This document shows, one piece after another, positions 1 through 12,276 of a DNA stretch of 64,000 nucleotides. Below the pieces are notes generated by a model. That model did no database searches, had not been told where the DNA came from, and worked only from the letters and a program-made list of their open reading frames with translations. Each line of letters starts with the position of its first letter. Positions within the stretch are counted from its first letter, which is position 1. This DNA comes from Verticillium longisporum (taxonomy: Eukaryota > Ascomycota > Sordariomycetes > Glomerellales > Plectosphaerellaceae). The position numbers and the translations under genes were made by a program. The stretch is taken from NCBI GenBank assembly GCA_019188255.1, contig JAETXT010000001.1, positions 2,108,001 through 2,172,000 of the forward strand, in the 5' to 3' direction.

Positions 1-894
1 AGGTACTTACCTCGCCTACGTACCTACCTTACCTACCCAGACTTGAGCTCGCATCTTGACCGTCATCTGTTCCCTCTCTTTCTGCCTTTCCCTCTTCCAC
101 GATCACTTCTTGTCCTCGATAAATCTCCTGTGTTCCATCCCACAGCTTTCTTGCGTCCACCTTTCGTCCCACATGCGAGGCACACAACCCCTGTGTCCCT
201 GTGGGCTGAAGCTTGACCACTGCTTTCTCCCCTGAAGTACAGCTGTCCTGTCCCTCGAGCTCCCCTCCGCCGTCACCTTGCCTGGACCACCGTCTTGACA
301 CGAATTCCTCGTTCCTCGATTCGACCGACGATCTGCCCACAAACGAGCTCAGAACCTCAAAGCTTGGCCGATCCCTTACACGTTACGAAAGAGCGACGTC
401 AATGCCAACCCACCATTTCACCTGCTGAGCCGCACCATTCCCTACAGAGTACGCGCATCGCCATCCTCGAGCCTCCACTGTCTTGGCGCAGCACATCCGC
501 CCCCATCGCCTTGTACCGCTACAATTTACAGAACCCACGCCCCCTGAATACGGTAGCGGTACTGCCCTCGAAGCCTGGCCCCGATCACCTACGTCACCCC
601 CGCCTCGGCCCGTCCGGCGTGACACGTCTGTTGCGTATGCTTTTGCATTGGCATTGACAAGTCGTCTGGCACCCAAACCCCGTCTCGGTCCATACGCGGT
701 TTACCTCGCCTGTAACCTACGACTCGCCCGTCCCACGCACCCGTTCACAGCCCACACCCACAACCCACCTCGTAGCCTGCAGCACCGCAGCCTGGGTGTG
801 CTGCGCTGAGCCACCCGTTTACCTTACGGCATTGGTTCGCTGTCGATTCTGGGAGCCCTTATTGTAGGGGTTCCCCTCCCCCCCGTCGCCCAAC
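1..894. other. Intergenic / 5' leader of the Psd2 gene
   Basis: No supported gene. The first 40 bases carry TACC/GGTA-type repeats like those seen in other intergenic regions of this window. The rest is pyrimidine-rich on the plus strand, as is common in long fungal promoters and 5' leaders. Open frames here (for example 295-657) have no recognisable protein features and mixed third-position base use. Confidence 0.6.
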
Positions 895-3800
895 ATGGTT
901 CGCATCATCCCGACACGTCTAAAGTCCGCTTCCTCCCTCAACAACAGCCGCAGCAACAGCCCTAGGCGGTCCAACAGCAACAGCAACTCCGTCTCCAACA
1001 CGGCCAATACTTCCAGCAATAACAACACCAACGGCACTGGCAAGTACCAGTCGCGCACTCCCTCCAGGATGGGTAGCGATCTTTCCGCCAAAGACAAAGA
1101 CACCGGCCTGACCTTGAAGGTCGTCATTCTGCGTGTACGTCACTTGCATGCGCCAACCCAGCGCCGGCCTCGCAGCAACAAAATCTGTAGCCCTCAATTG
1201 CTGACATCCGCTCTCCTTCTCTAGGCTCGCAATCTAGCCGCGAAAGATCGCAATGGAACATCAGACCCCGTACGTCCAGAGGCTGACATTGACCTGATAC
1301 CTCAGACGAACATCTACTGACGTGGCCCTCTTCTCAGTACCTCGTCCTCACTCTTGGCGAAGCCAAAGTGGTAACCCACGAAATCCCAAAGACTCTCAAC
1401 CCAGAATGGAACGTCGTTGAGGAAATGCCCGTCACATCTCCCGAGTCTCTCATTCTCGACGTCATCTGCTGGGACAAGGACAGGTTCGGCAAGGACTACA
1501 TGGGCGAGTTTGACGTTCCTCTGGAGGAGCTCTTCACCGCCACCAAGACAGAGCAGGAACCCAAGTGGTATTCTCTCCGAAGCAAGCGCCCTGGCAAGAA
1601 GACGAGCGTCGTCTCCGGCGAGGTCTTCCTACAGTTCACCCTCTTCGACCGCACGAACACCGCTGCTAGCCGTGAACAGATTTTCGAAAAGTTATCGGCC
1701 ATTGTCCAGCAGGTTCCTGTGGGCTCCCGCAACCAGACACCACTCATGACGCCCTCTCTCACAGCGTCGCGTGGCCCCCTGGGCGAGCCAGAGGGCGCTC
1801 GGCCGGCGCCGATTGACCCGACTGACCTAACGCCTGATGACGAGGAAGATGAGGATGACGACGATGGCGACTCTAGCCTGTCCGACGATGAAGAAGACTC
1901 CACCAAGCCAGAGGTCATTGAGAAGAGGAAACGTCGTCTACGTATCAAGGGTCTCCGAAGACGGAGGAGAAAGGGCGGCAATCAGTTCGAGTTCAACAAC
2001 AGCGGCAGCGATGTGGTCGGAGTCATCTACCTCGAGATCCTAAATATTACCGATCTTCCCCGCAGCCAAGCGCCACTCGAACGACTTTTGACATGGACCC
2101 CTTCGTCGTCGCTTCCTGGGCAAGAAGACGTACCGGACGAAACGAGTGCGCCATAACCTGAACCCAGTCTTCAACGAGAAGATGGTGTTTCAGGTTCAAG
2201 GACACGAACAGTCGTATTCATTCAACTTCACCGTCATTGACCACGACAAGTACTCCTCCAACGACTTTGTAGCCGATTGCAACCTCTCCATCAAGGAACT
2301 GATCGACAACGCCCCCAAGGCCGATCCTAGCACAGGTCTCTACCAGTTGCGGGAACCCGCCGAACACACGCCGGTTGCCCAGCATCGCTCTCGGTTCCGC
2401 AAGCTCGGCGTGTCGCGAACCTCTTCTTCGCAGAGCCTTAGTAGAATGGTCCGGCCCTCTCTCCAAGCAAGCTGGTGCCGCTTCGGGCCCCTCTCAGCTA
2501 GGACCCCCTTCCCCCCCGCCTGCTCCGGCCCAATCTCTGACCCCGGAGTTCTTGACCCCTGGGCAGGCCACCGCCGGCGCCGGCCCCGACACGGCCGATA
2601 TTGAAAGCGACGACATTCACTTTTGGATTTCCAGTTGCCCCTCAAGATGAAAGAGGCCGACAAATGGGAGGCCAAGCACAGCCCGACGCTGTTCGTCCGC
2701 GCTAAATTCGTGACCTACCCGGCTCTGCGACAACAGTTCTGGCGCTCCCTGTTGCGACAGTACGACACGGATGAGAGCGGCCGTATCAGCAAGGTCGAGC
2801 TCACGACCATGCTGGACACTCTCGGCTCGACACTGCGCGAGTCGACAATTGACAGCTTCTTCCAGCGGTTCCCCCACAAGGCCAACGATGAATCCGGCGA
2901 GGACGTGTATGATTTGACAATGGATGAGGCTGTCATCTGCTTGGAAGACCAACTGGAGGCTAAGAGCCGTCCACAAATTAACCTTGCAGACAAGGTCAAG
3001 GGGGTCCTCGCCGATGCGGACAAGGCGGGCAAGAACCTTCTTCACCTACCGACTGCAGAGGGAAAGGAGAACAACCCACAAGTCTCGGCCCAGAACCAGG
3101 GCAGCGCGGGCTTCTCCTCCGAATCGACCATCATCGTCCCTGAACTCACCAAGTCGGGCGAGGAAGGAGATATCTTTACACAGGACGACCTCGCCGAAGA
3201 CCGCAGTGGCGAGGAACACGTGGTTGAGATCAGAGAGTGTCCCATCTGCCATCAGCCGCGACTTCACAAGCGCAAGGATACCGACATCATCACGCACATT
3301 GCCACGTGCGCCAGCCAGGACTGGCGCCAAGTGAACAATTTGGTGATGGGAGGGTTCGTTACCTCAAGCCAGGCACAACGCAAGTGGTACTCTAAGGTCC
3401 TCACCAAGATCTCGTACGGAGGCTACAAGCTCGGTGCCAATTCGGCCAACATTCTCGTGCAGGATCGGATCACAGGTCAGATTAATGAAGAGAAAATGAG
3501 CGTGTATGTGAGGCTGGGCATTCGTCTCCTGTACAAGGGGTTGAAGTCTGGGAACATGGAGACCAAGAGAAGTAGGCGCCCCGCTCCTCGAAGCTGCCGT
3601 CAATCATGTGCTGATGTGTAAACAGTTCGGAAAATGCTGAAGAGCATGAGCGTCAAGCAAGGCAAGAAATTCGACGACCCTGCCTCCAAGGCGGAGATTC
3701 CCAAGTTCATCCAGTTCCATCGACTAGACATGTCGGAGGTCCTCCGGCCCCTCGAAGACTTCAAGAACTTCAATGAGTTTTTCTACCGAGCGCTCAAGCC

Positions 3801-4652
3801 CGGCGCCCGCCCCTGTTCTGCTCCGGACCATCCTGGTATCGTTGTCTCGCCAGCCGACTGCCGTAGCGTCGTGTTCAACAGCGTGGATCACGCCACTACC
3901 GTATGGATCAAGGGTCGCGAGTTTTCCGTCAAGAGACTCCTGGGCGACGCGTATCCAGAGGATGCGAAGCGGTACGAAAACGGCGCGCTGGGCATTTTCC
4001 GTCTTGCGCCACAGGACTACCACCGCTTCCACATCCCTGTAGACGGACGATTGGACAAGCCGAAGCTGATTGCGGGCGAATACTATACGGTCAACCCCAT
4101 GGCCATTCGTTCGGCCCTCGACGTGTATGGCGAGAATGTGCGAGTTGTCTGCCCCATTGACAGTCTCAAGCACGGCCGCGTCATGGTCATCTGTGTCGGA
4201 GCCATGATGGTGGGCAGCACGCTGATTACGCGCAACGAAGGCGACGAGGTCAAGCGCGCAGAAGAGCTCGGTTACTTCAAGTTTGGCGGCAGCACCATTG
4301 TGCTTCTCTTTGAGGAGGGCAAGATGCGATTCGACGACGATCTGACGGACAACTCGGCTGGCGCGCTCGAGACCTTGGTAAGTGCTTCCCGGCCGAAGTG
4401 CACAAGTGCACGAGTTGTGGACTGCCAACTAACACGTTACGCCAGGTTCGCGCGGGCATGTCCATCGGTCACTCGCCCGACGAGGCGCAGTGGACTCCTG
4501 ATATGCGCAAGAATGACGAGGACATCACGGATGCCGAGAAGAAGGAGGCTAAGCGGCGCATCCAAGGCAGCATGGGAGAGGAATCATCGAGCGGAGACGA
4601 GACGCCGGCGGCACGGCCGGACGTGCAGACAATTGCGGCGTCCACAATGTAG
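895..4652 (+). CDS. psd2: Phosphatidylserine decarboxylase type II (C2-domain Psd2)
   Basis: Makes phosphatidylethanolamine from phosphatidylserine in Golgi/endosomal membranes. Five exons are inferred: 895-1134, 1225-1269, 1338-3571, 3626-4377 and 4446-4652, all with GT-AG introns. The product is about 1160 residues, close to yeast Psd2. In order: a Ser/Asn-rich N-terminus, a C2 domain (about 72-200), an acidic stretch (about 262-285), a second C2 domain (from about 320), an EF-hand loop (DTDESGRISKVE, coded near 2764), a CPIC...H...C zinc-binding motif (3238-3310) and the catalytic domain. The self-cleavage motif GGST is coded at 4285-4296; its Ser becomes the pyruvoyl group. Four indels break exon 3: C-runs at 2058-2061, 2115-2116 and 2455-2457, and the T-run at 2621-2624. 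Each looks like one missing base (two at 2455), and conserved sequence resumes directly after it. I read this as a functional gene with sequence errors. Identity is certain; the exact middle reading frame is not. Confidence 0.95.
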
Positions 4653-5872
4653 AGCGGCGTGTGTGGCCGGCGACGGACGGCACGGCGCTGGTGCCCCCGC
4701 TTCCTCCACATCTCACGGTCCCGGTATCGCGGTTGGCGGTGACGATGATTTGGAACGGTTCATAGACGGGGAGGGGATACATAAAGAAAAGAAGGAGAGA
4801 GAGCGAGAACGAGAGAGGACAAACGTGTTTCGACCTGGGGCGTTGGGGGCTGAGTGGCCAGCTAAGGATCTGTCTTGCTTGGTTTTTTTGTCTACGCAAT
4901 GAGCGTGGCTCTCAACTAGTCGACAGGGAGCGAAGCGAATAACACATGAGGGAAGGGGGCCAAACGGCCGACTGGATTTCGAGCGCGAAAGCAGCGAGTC
5001 AACAGAATACAATGACGATGCATCACCGCGTTTGTTGGACAGATGGTTGAGTAAGCATGTGGCCAGCCTGCAAGGCCCTCGTGCTCATGGTGTGATGCGG
5101 CGAGAAGATGAGGTGCGGCCCCACACCGGGCTGCGCTGAGACGGAGTTGCGCCATCGCACGCCATCAAGACGCCCGACTATCCGGCACACTGTACGGAGA
5201 CGTGCCTCACGGGCTGTGGAGATGACATGACGGAGGGCAGCAAAATTGGAGCAACTGCAGTAGGAGTAATTAATTCAATTCATAAGGGTATGGCCTGATG
5301 TTGTGCCCCGAGTTGTGCCCCCGAATTTGGTTCGGAGCAACGTGTAGCTTAGGTCAAGGGGAGCGAGAGCGCAGCTACCGAGCTCTCCTCGCGGCCTGCC
5401 CGCCTTGGTACTGTGTCCTCGGCGCGAGACAAGTTCCAGCCGCCGCTCTGCCACATGGTTGTCAGGTGGTCAGGCGCCACATGTGTTGATGGTGTGGGGA
5501 GAACCAGAATGTCTATCCCCGCGCCCCCATTTTCGTGAAGCCCATTCTGGTCGCGTTTGGGGGATGAGGGAGGTAATGGGGAACAAGAAAAGACAAAGAG
5601 CATACATATCCTGAGCGCCTGCGTTTCCCGAGCCCCTCGATTCCATCGATCCGTGTGCTTGTGATTACCCCCGCCATGATACGCCAACGCCGTTGTATTG
5701 CACACGATTTGGAAACATGAATTAAAAAAAAAAAAAATCGTCAGACGCCAAAGGTTCAAAAACGAAATGCCCTGTCTGCCCTCCCGTCGGAGGACCGAGC
5801 TGCTGTGCCCCCGCCTTGGTGTTTTGCAAGACGGAAAAAAGGCCGGCCTCCTTGGTATCAGACGAAGACTGC
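4653..5872. other. Intergenic, no gene seen
   Basis: Probable 3' UTR of psd2, with a GA-rich tract at about 4787-4822, followed by the 3' flank of the small minus-strand gene. A run of 13 A residues lies near 5724-5737. Open frames here lack the coding signature of neighbouring genes. Confidence 0.6.
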
Positions 5873-6124
5873 TCATTTGCCGGCGCTACGCCAGGAGGTG
5901 ACGCTCGAGGAGCGGGTCATGATGGGGGAGTCGCTCCTGTCGCTGTCCATGCTGCGCTTCTCGCGCGAGGGCGAGGGCGAGGGCGAGGGCGAGGGCGAGG
6001 GGAAGTAGGCGGCGGCGGGTTGGAGGGTGGGGGAGGTCGGGTCGGGGGAGCCGTGGCGGGTTTGGCGCCAGGAGGAGGCAATCTGCTTGCAGAGGTGGGA
6101 GGACATGGTGTAGGAGGGCGACAT
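5873..6124 (-). CDS. Small Ser/Pro-rich protein, 83 aa, unknown function
   Basis: I do not recognise this protein. It is a single exon read from the ATG at 6124 to TGA at 5873. Third codon positions are almost all C or G along its whole length, as in the real genes here and unlike the flanking open frames, so I consider it real. The frame stays open upstream to 6376 but the sequence there loses this bias, hence the internal start. The product opens with MSPSYTMSS, has a short basic/aromatic stretch (LCKQIASSWRQTR), then a (Ser-Pro)5 tract encoded by a GAGGGC hexamer repeat. It ends in a Ser/Thr-rich tail containing SPIMTRSSSVTSW, which looks like a phosphorylation-prone or binding segment. 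There is no signal peptide, membrane segment or cysteine pattern. It is probably intrinsically disordered and has no operon-like neighbour. Confidence 0.6.
   Translation of the reverse strand: MSPSYTMSSHLCKQIASSWRQTRHGSPDPTSPTLQPAAAYFPSPSPSPSPSPSREKRSMDSDRSDSPIMTRSSSVTSWRSAGK
5968..6001. repeat. GAGGGC hexanucleotide microsatellite
   Basis: Between five and six copies of GAGGGC lie inside the small minus-strand coding region. On the minus strand they encode the Ser-Pro repeat without shifting frame. Copy number is likely to vary between strains. Confidence 0.9.
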
Positions 6125-8248
6125 GTTGGCTGTTGTGATGTTGGGAAAGCGGGCGTGGCTCTGTAGTGTAGCTATTGTGCTGTTGTGGGAGCTGGATGTT
6201 GGTTGTGTGGGTAGGTGGGAGCTCAGGCGTGTAAGTGGCAGGTGGAGTGGTGGGGTTCGACCACGGCAGAAGAAGGAGGATTTGAAGTTGTGTTCTCTGG
6301 GAGCAATGATCTGTACGCAAGACGGGTGGTTATGATGAAAGACCGAGATCGAGAAACGGAAACAAGAACGAAACAAGGACAGCAGCGCGGGTGTCCTTTA
6401 AAGAATGCAAGAACAGGGCCAGCGGCTGTTTGGGGCCAGCAGGAGGGGAGTCGCGCACCCACCTGGATGGCGTCAAAAGGGATGGAAACCGTACGGTCCA
6501 GAAGGCAGCCTCGAGCATGGCGGGGTCGCACCCCGCTTCCAGGGCTGATGGCCAATGAGCCTCACGGCATAGGGATGACCATGCGGGAGCGACCGTGCCA
6601 TTTGCTTTCTGTGGCTGTGCTGAATCGCACCACCAACGCGCGAGGCCCTCTCGCTGCCTGCCCTTTTGCTCAACAGCTGGCCTGGAACCTGTGCTTCCGG
6701 GTGGATGCATTCTCACACCATCTTCAGCGTCTGGCTTGTACGACGTGTCCTTCGCGGGGGCTTGCCGTTTTTATGTACTTCTTGGGGCTGATGGAAGTCG
6801 GGTTGGAATAAGGCACATACCGCTCGAGCAGCAGGCAGATGGTGTCTCTCGCGCACCAGCCACAGCTTGATCAGCAGGGCGCGTCCAGTGACTGATGGCC
6901 CCTGTCCCCGCGTCCGAGGCAGAGGCAGCTACTGGTACCCAGGTAGGTACCTACGTAGGTACCTACGTAGTAAAGCAGGCAGCTCATCTCCCTAAATCTA
7001 GGTACTGACCTCCTCATCGTCTGGCGCTGACTGGCCCTCACTGTTGATCACCAATCCACCCATCGACTCGAAACAGGCGAGCCGATCCCCTTCTCCCTGT
7101 TTCGCTTTGCCGCCTCAGACAGGCACCCTGCCGCCTCAGCAAGGTGCCTGTCTGACTGATTGACGTCACAGGGCTGACTCACGGTCGCCATCATTCTTGT
7201 CAAGGTACTCGGTCCAAGGCCCGGCGAGAATGCTTCTTCTTGCTCTAGTTCCCATGGATATCGATCTGAGGCGGAGCTGGCCGACAGAACGTAGAGCAAC
7301 AGAAGAGCCAACCCATACGACACGAACAGTAGTGCAGCGATCTGGTGCTCACAGGACTCGGCAGCATCTCTGTCTGACCCTAGTGCCAGGCCCTGTAGCT
7401 CCCAAGATTCACTGATCACCAAGGGTTTTGGGCGATATCCGGGGCCAGGTCCGCGAACCTCTGCTTCGACCCCTGGCTCGCGCCGCTGTCGGGTGCTACC
7501 CGACGACCAGTCTCCACTTCTGGCCCATACCTTGGCCTCCTCTGCAGTACATCCTGTGCAGTGCAGGCAGCTCCTTCGTGCTTCGCGTGCGCCTCTGTCG
7601 TGACATTCATGGCCCTTTGGAAACGAATAGTACGGCATACCCTCGGTATCACAGCCCACGTTTTGTCACGAACACAATCGGTCTCGTCATCTGTCATGAC
7701 CGCTGAGACCAGATACACTCCCTCTCGCGTGGGGTGCGTATTTCCAAGAAGCGAGTGCCTCTTGCGAGCCATCGATTCACATGCCACTGAACGCAACACG
7801 GTTGTCAGAAAACCTTTGGTGCCCATGGCAAAGTCCTGACTGCAACCGTGTAGTGCTTTCCCGGCCCAATGGATCCTTCGAAGGCACCGGGACGACCCGG
7901 TCTTCACGGACCAAGAGTAGTGCTTATCGCTGCAGAGTATTGCGTGATAGCGGAGATGCACCGCGCAGAGGCCGTTGGGTGGTTCGACGTGCCATACGAA
8001 GAGGCCGGGCATCACAGAATTCGTGCCTCATAGAGCCGAAACGTCATGTTCAGACTCCACAGCGACCTGCGAGGTCTAGTCAATCACTTGTGGCAGGCCG
8101 GCCGACCGGTGTATAAAACCCCGTAGGACCTACATACCATGTTGCTCCGGCGAGACCTGACCTCGTGCTTTGCTTGCGAATAGTGGCTTGAGAATATACA
8201 TCCTGGTGTCGCTGATTGACTTCCACTCATTGTCATATTTCTGTCACT
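6125..8248. other. Intergenic, divergent promoter region
   Basis: This lies between the small minus-strand gene and the permease gene. It holds a TAGGTACC/TACGTAGG array at about 6935-6975. A TATA-like GTATAAAA lies at about 8109-8116, some 135 bases before the permease ATG. A single GATAA core (minus strand) is near 7922, possibly relevant because Dal5-type permeases are often under GATA-factor nitrogen control. Open frames at 7048-7659 and 7416-8015 look random. Confidence 0.5.
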
Positions 8249-9991
8249 ATGGCTAGCGAAAAGGGTGTGCAGCCCGAGGTGAGAAGAGAGACCAAACTGT
8301 CCAAAGAGACGGCCGAGACGCACCCTCAAAAGGGAAAATCAGTCGAAGACCGAAACGCCGATGTCACCCTGCGGCTCCTCGAAGAACATGGCGACAAATT
8401 CGGACCCTTGACGCCCGAGGCGGAGAAGAAGCTTCGCAGGAAGCTGTACCTCCGTGTCATGCTTCTCCTGTCTGCTGTCAACATTATGCTTTTTGTGAGA
8501 TCACGCCGACTCTTTTGGTTCGGTCCCGATGGTATGACTGCCAGCTTGCTGACAAGCCCTGTTCCAGGTGGACAAGTCAACGCTCGGCTATGCTGCCATT
8601 TTGGGTCTTTTTGAAGAGACAGGCATTCGTCAAACCGAGTACAACAATCTGAACACCATGTTCTATGTCGGTAAGGGGAAAAGATTGTCTTAACAAGCAC
8701 ACACGCCCTGGCTACGCTAACGGACGAGTTAGGCTACCTGGCATTTCAGTGGCCGGGTCACTACCTGATGCAGCGACTGCCGTTTGGCAAGTATGTTGCG
8801 ACCACCGTCTTCTGCTGGTCTGTCATCATCTTCCTGCACTGTGTGGCTACGCGCTATGCCGGCCTCATTGTCATGCGGCTCGCACTCGGAGCGGCTGAGG
8901 CCGTCATTGTGCCGGCTATGGAGATCACAATTGGCATGTTCTTCAATCGACATGAGCAGTCCTTCCTACAGCCCGTTCTGTGGATCACTTGTCAAGCGGC
9001 GCCCATGGTCACGGGCTTCATCTCGTACGGCCTGCTGTGGGCGACGGGGCCGGTGCTCCCGTGGAAGCTCCTCCACATCGTCACGGGCGGTCTCACACTC
9101 CTCCTCGCCGTGTGGGTGTGGATCGACTACCCGAGCAACCCGGCCGAGGCGCGATGGTTGACGCTCGAAGAGAAGGTGCAGGTGATCCGGCGGGTGCACG
9201 CGGCGCAGCAGAGCTCGATCGAGCAGAAGCGGTTCAAGCGAGAGCAGTTTGTCGAGACGCTACGGGACCCCGTGTCGTGGCTTTTCGCACTGCAGTCGTT
9301 CACGCTCATGTTCTCAAACAATCTCAACTACGGGCAGAAGAACCTCATCACGACGTCGATCGGTGTCAGCCCACTGGGGTCGACGCTCGTGGCGGCGGCG
9401 GGCGGGGGGTTCGGCGTGGCGTGCTGCGTCGTGGCGACGTTTGCGCTGCGGCGGTGGCCGCGGAACCTGGCGCTGCACGGGACCGTGTGGTGCATGCCGG
9501 CGGGGGCCGGCGGCGTGGCCATGGTGACGGTGGACTGGGAGCAGAAGATTGGGCTCCTGGGGTGCCTCATCCTCGCGGCGTCGACGTACGGGGTCACGTA
9601 CATCATCGCGCTCGGGTGGACGACGTCGACGGCGGCTGGGTACACGAAGAAGCTGACGCGCAACGTCATGTTCATGCTCGGCTACAGCGTCGGCAACCTC
9701 GTGTCGCCGCAGATCTGGGTGGCCGGCAATGGGCCGCGGTTCTACGGCGCCTGGGCGTCCATGATCTCGGTCAGCTGGGTGGGCACGCCGATCATCTTGT
9801 GGATCATCCGGTTCATCTTGGCGCGGCGCAACGCCGAGCGGCTCGAGTACATTGCGGGCCTCAACGATGACGAGCGCGAGGGCTTTGTCGAGGCGGTGGG
9901 CGAGGACGGCGAGGTGGTCCGCACCAAGGTCAGTCTGGCTGTGCTGGACTTGACCGACCTGCAGAACAAGCAGTTCATCTATCCCCTGTGA
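8249..9991 (+). CDS. MFS permease, Dal5/anion:cation symporter family
   Basis: Plasma-membrane transporter of organic anions; family members carry allantoate, nicotinate, pantothenate, biotin precursors and similar compounds. The substrate cannot be told from sequence. Three exons: 8249-8494, 8568-8670 and 8733-9991, with introns starting GTGAGA and GTAAGG. The product is 535 residues, normal for the family. A hydrophilic N-terminus of about 70 residues is followed by twelve predicted membrane segments. The first contains the VDKSTLGYAAI motif, typical of this family, and the region after segment 2 has YLAFQWPGHYLMQRLPFGK. There is a central hydrophilic loop (about 250-290). The C-terminus ends DLTDLQNKQFIYPL, matching the usual D-x-TD-x-N-x-x-FRY/FIY ending. 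The start at 8249 is chosen because no upstream ATG is in frame. The frame is intact. Confidence 0.93.
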
Positions 9992-9997
9992 GGTATA

Positions 9998-10050
9998 GGG
10001 TATCCCCTACAAAGAGGGTATCCCCTACAAAGAGGGTATCCCCTACAAAG
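9998..10050. repeat. 18-bp tandem repeat, 3 copies
   Basis: The unit GGGTATCCCCTACAAAGA is repeated almost three times, starting 7 bases after the permease stop. It lies in the presumed 3' UTR. Confidence 0.95.
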
Positions 10051-10316
10051 GTTGGAGGATATTGGTCGGTAGAGTGCCACCAGTGAGTTGCTGCTTGATG
10101 ACCTGAGAAGTGTGTAATCTTGTCTTAGCTCACCGCCAGTAAATGCCTGTCTACCAGGATGCTCGGGCGTCGGTAGTCTCGCATCATCTACCTTGGTCGT
10201 GATGTGTGCTCGGAACTCGAAATCTCCCAGAAAATCTCCGAGGCGCTAGATCTTCCTCAAGTGACCGAGAAGGCGCGGATGTCTACTATCATGTCACGTG
10301 GACATGGATGTTCCCC

Positions 10317-10357
10317 CTGCTGCCATGGTCGCTGCTGCCATGGTCGTTGCTGCCAAG
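10317..10357. repeat. 15-bp tandem repeat
   Basis: About 2.7 copies of CTGCTGCCATGGTCG, with small changes in the last copy. Confidence 0.8.
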
Positions 10358-10844
10358 GTAGAGGTGGCAGGTCTCCGCACGTGACCCGCCCAGGCCACTG
10401 GCTGCAGCAGGCACCACCCTGGTTCTCCTGCCCTGTACATGTACAATATGGGGGCAGTAAGGCGCTTTCTTGGTGATCTGCCCATGCGATGGCGGACGAT
10501 TGCCGGCAGATGACACTACTTCCTTCAACATCACCAACACTCAACGAGCCATTGTGCTGGGCCACCCTCCATTGCGACTTCGTCACAACGCATGCAAGAT
10601 CGCGATGGCTCATCTTGGTTCTTGGAACACACATCGTCCAGAATGACCTCTCTTCCGGGTTGCAGCGGTGCCCTGTCCCCGGCGTGCATCATGAAACGCC
10701 GTGGACCGACCACGAGCCGCATCGCGACCCCCTGACCACCATCCAGGTCCCTCGAGCCCCTTCGACGCCCCCTCTACGCGGGTCGTTGCATGAACTCGAC
10801 GGCCATTCCGAGCACCACATGGCGCGAGAGCCCACAACTCACTG

Positions 10845-10905
10845 CTCGCTGCTCGCTGCTCACTGCACACAGCCCACAGCCCACAGCCCACAGCCCACAG
10901 CCCGC
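10845..10905. repeat. Compound microsatellite (GCTCACT / ACAGCCC)
   Basis: Several copies of GCTCGCT-like units pass into four to five copies of ACAGCCC. Non-coding. Confidence 0.85.
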
Positions 10906-12276
10906 ACTCCTCAGCCCGCCGCGGCCAACAGCCCACGAAGCAGCCCCCCTTGAGGCTCAGAAGAAAAGACCGAGGGTTGTTTCCGAGTCAGCGCATGAAT
11001 GATCTCCAATTTGTCACCCTTCGGGCGCCGACGCCTGTGCATGATGCTTCTGACTTTGCTTGCTGCGGTTCCCTCCGACCCTCATTAGCTAGCTGGCTCC
11101 CTTGCTTGCCTCGCCTTTGTCCCCGTCCTCGGTTGAGACTGTCCTCTGTCTAGGTGCTGATGTGGCACGCGTGTCCAGTGTCCATACAAACAGATCATCG
11201 CCCGCCGCGATGTTACGGTCGATCCATATGTGATGCAGCCGTCGTCCCGTGGCCTTGGGTCTTCGGCCCAGACCAAGACGGACGGAGGATCACCACGAGG
11301 GTATACCGCCGAGCACTCAGGAATCTGACATCAAAAATCCACGACTGGGGCTCAGTAGCGTCCCATGAAACCAGCCCGTGTTGCGATGCCTGCGATTCGA
11401 ATCCTGCTCCAACTCCGAAGCAGGGGACTGCCGGCCGCCGTCATCACCACCGACTTTCTTTTTCCTTGCGGCAATCTGCAACTTTATGGGGGAACGTCCC
11501 CGTGCGGGTCAATCCCGCCCTAAGAAGCGAAGAAGAAGAAATAGCCCACTCTAGCAACCCCTTTTCTTTGTGACCGCGCCTCTGCCTGGCCTTGCTAGCT
11601 GGCCTGATCCATCTCGAAAGCGACACCACTTCCGAGGCCCGTGGGCTTTGCAAGGACCATCTAGGCCCCTTTGCTCATCTGAAGGTTGCGATAGCCCGTG
11701 CCTCCCGATCTCAACGCCATCCCATCTCTGCCATCCACCCGCTCTGTATAGCCGCCAACTCTCAGGTCGCTGTTGGGCCAGCCCCTCCCCCCCCCTTCAA
11801 GAGCTCGGTACTGTCCTCCCGACGACACCAATATCCCTGACGCATTGCATCATGGCTTAGCACCCCGGCACTATGCTCCCCTAAGTGTCACGGCCAAGCC
11901 CTAGTAGACCCCATCTCCATGATCTGCCATGGCCATGCAATATCCCGTCCATTAAGGGGACGTGTTTTTTTAACGCCGCATCCTCCACAAGATGAAAGGA
12001 CCATGGCTATTCTCAGACGCGTTCCGACCGCCCCTCGTGGGCATACAAGACTCATGTCGACCCCTGCCTCTCATTCTTACAGCGAGCCGTATCCCCTCCC
12101 TGTTCCGTTCTCTTTCTTTCGTTCTGTGTATCAGTTGAAACCGGAGAGTCTCATCTTCTCCGTGTGGTTGTTGCAACCCTCTCGTTTGGTTCCATGCAAC
12201 GAGATATTCACTCCTTCGCAACAACCCATTCATGCCGTCTTACCCTCGCCTGTCATTCAACCTGGAGTAATTCGAA

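Larger units (their letters stand above)
9992..12276. other. Intergenic with several short tandem repeats, no gene seen
   Basis: This begins with an 18-bp tandem repeat directly after the permease stop codon, then a CTGCTGCCATGGTCG-type repeat (about 10317-10357) and a GCTCACTGC/ACAGCCC microsatellite (about 10845-10905). The remainder up to 12276 has no open frame with coding-like base use. The last kilobase is probably the promoter and leader of the DUF6536 gene. Confidence 0.6.

Noticed and set aside
2058..2624. Programmed ribosomal frameshifting in psd2
   Set aside because: Several breaks in the same gene and in unrelated genes, all at homopolymers and without a slippery heptamer plus structure; sequence error explains all of them.
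8980..9870. 296-codon plus-strand frame inside the permease gene
   Set aside because: Shadow frame in GC-rich coding sequence; the permease reading has clear membrane segments and family motifs.
11380..11420. GATTCGAATCC, resembling a tRNA T-loop
   Set aside because: The flanking bases do not pair into a T stem and no acceptor or anticodon arms can be drawn.
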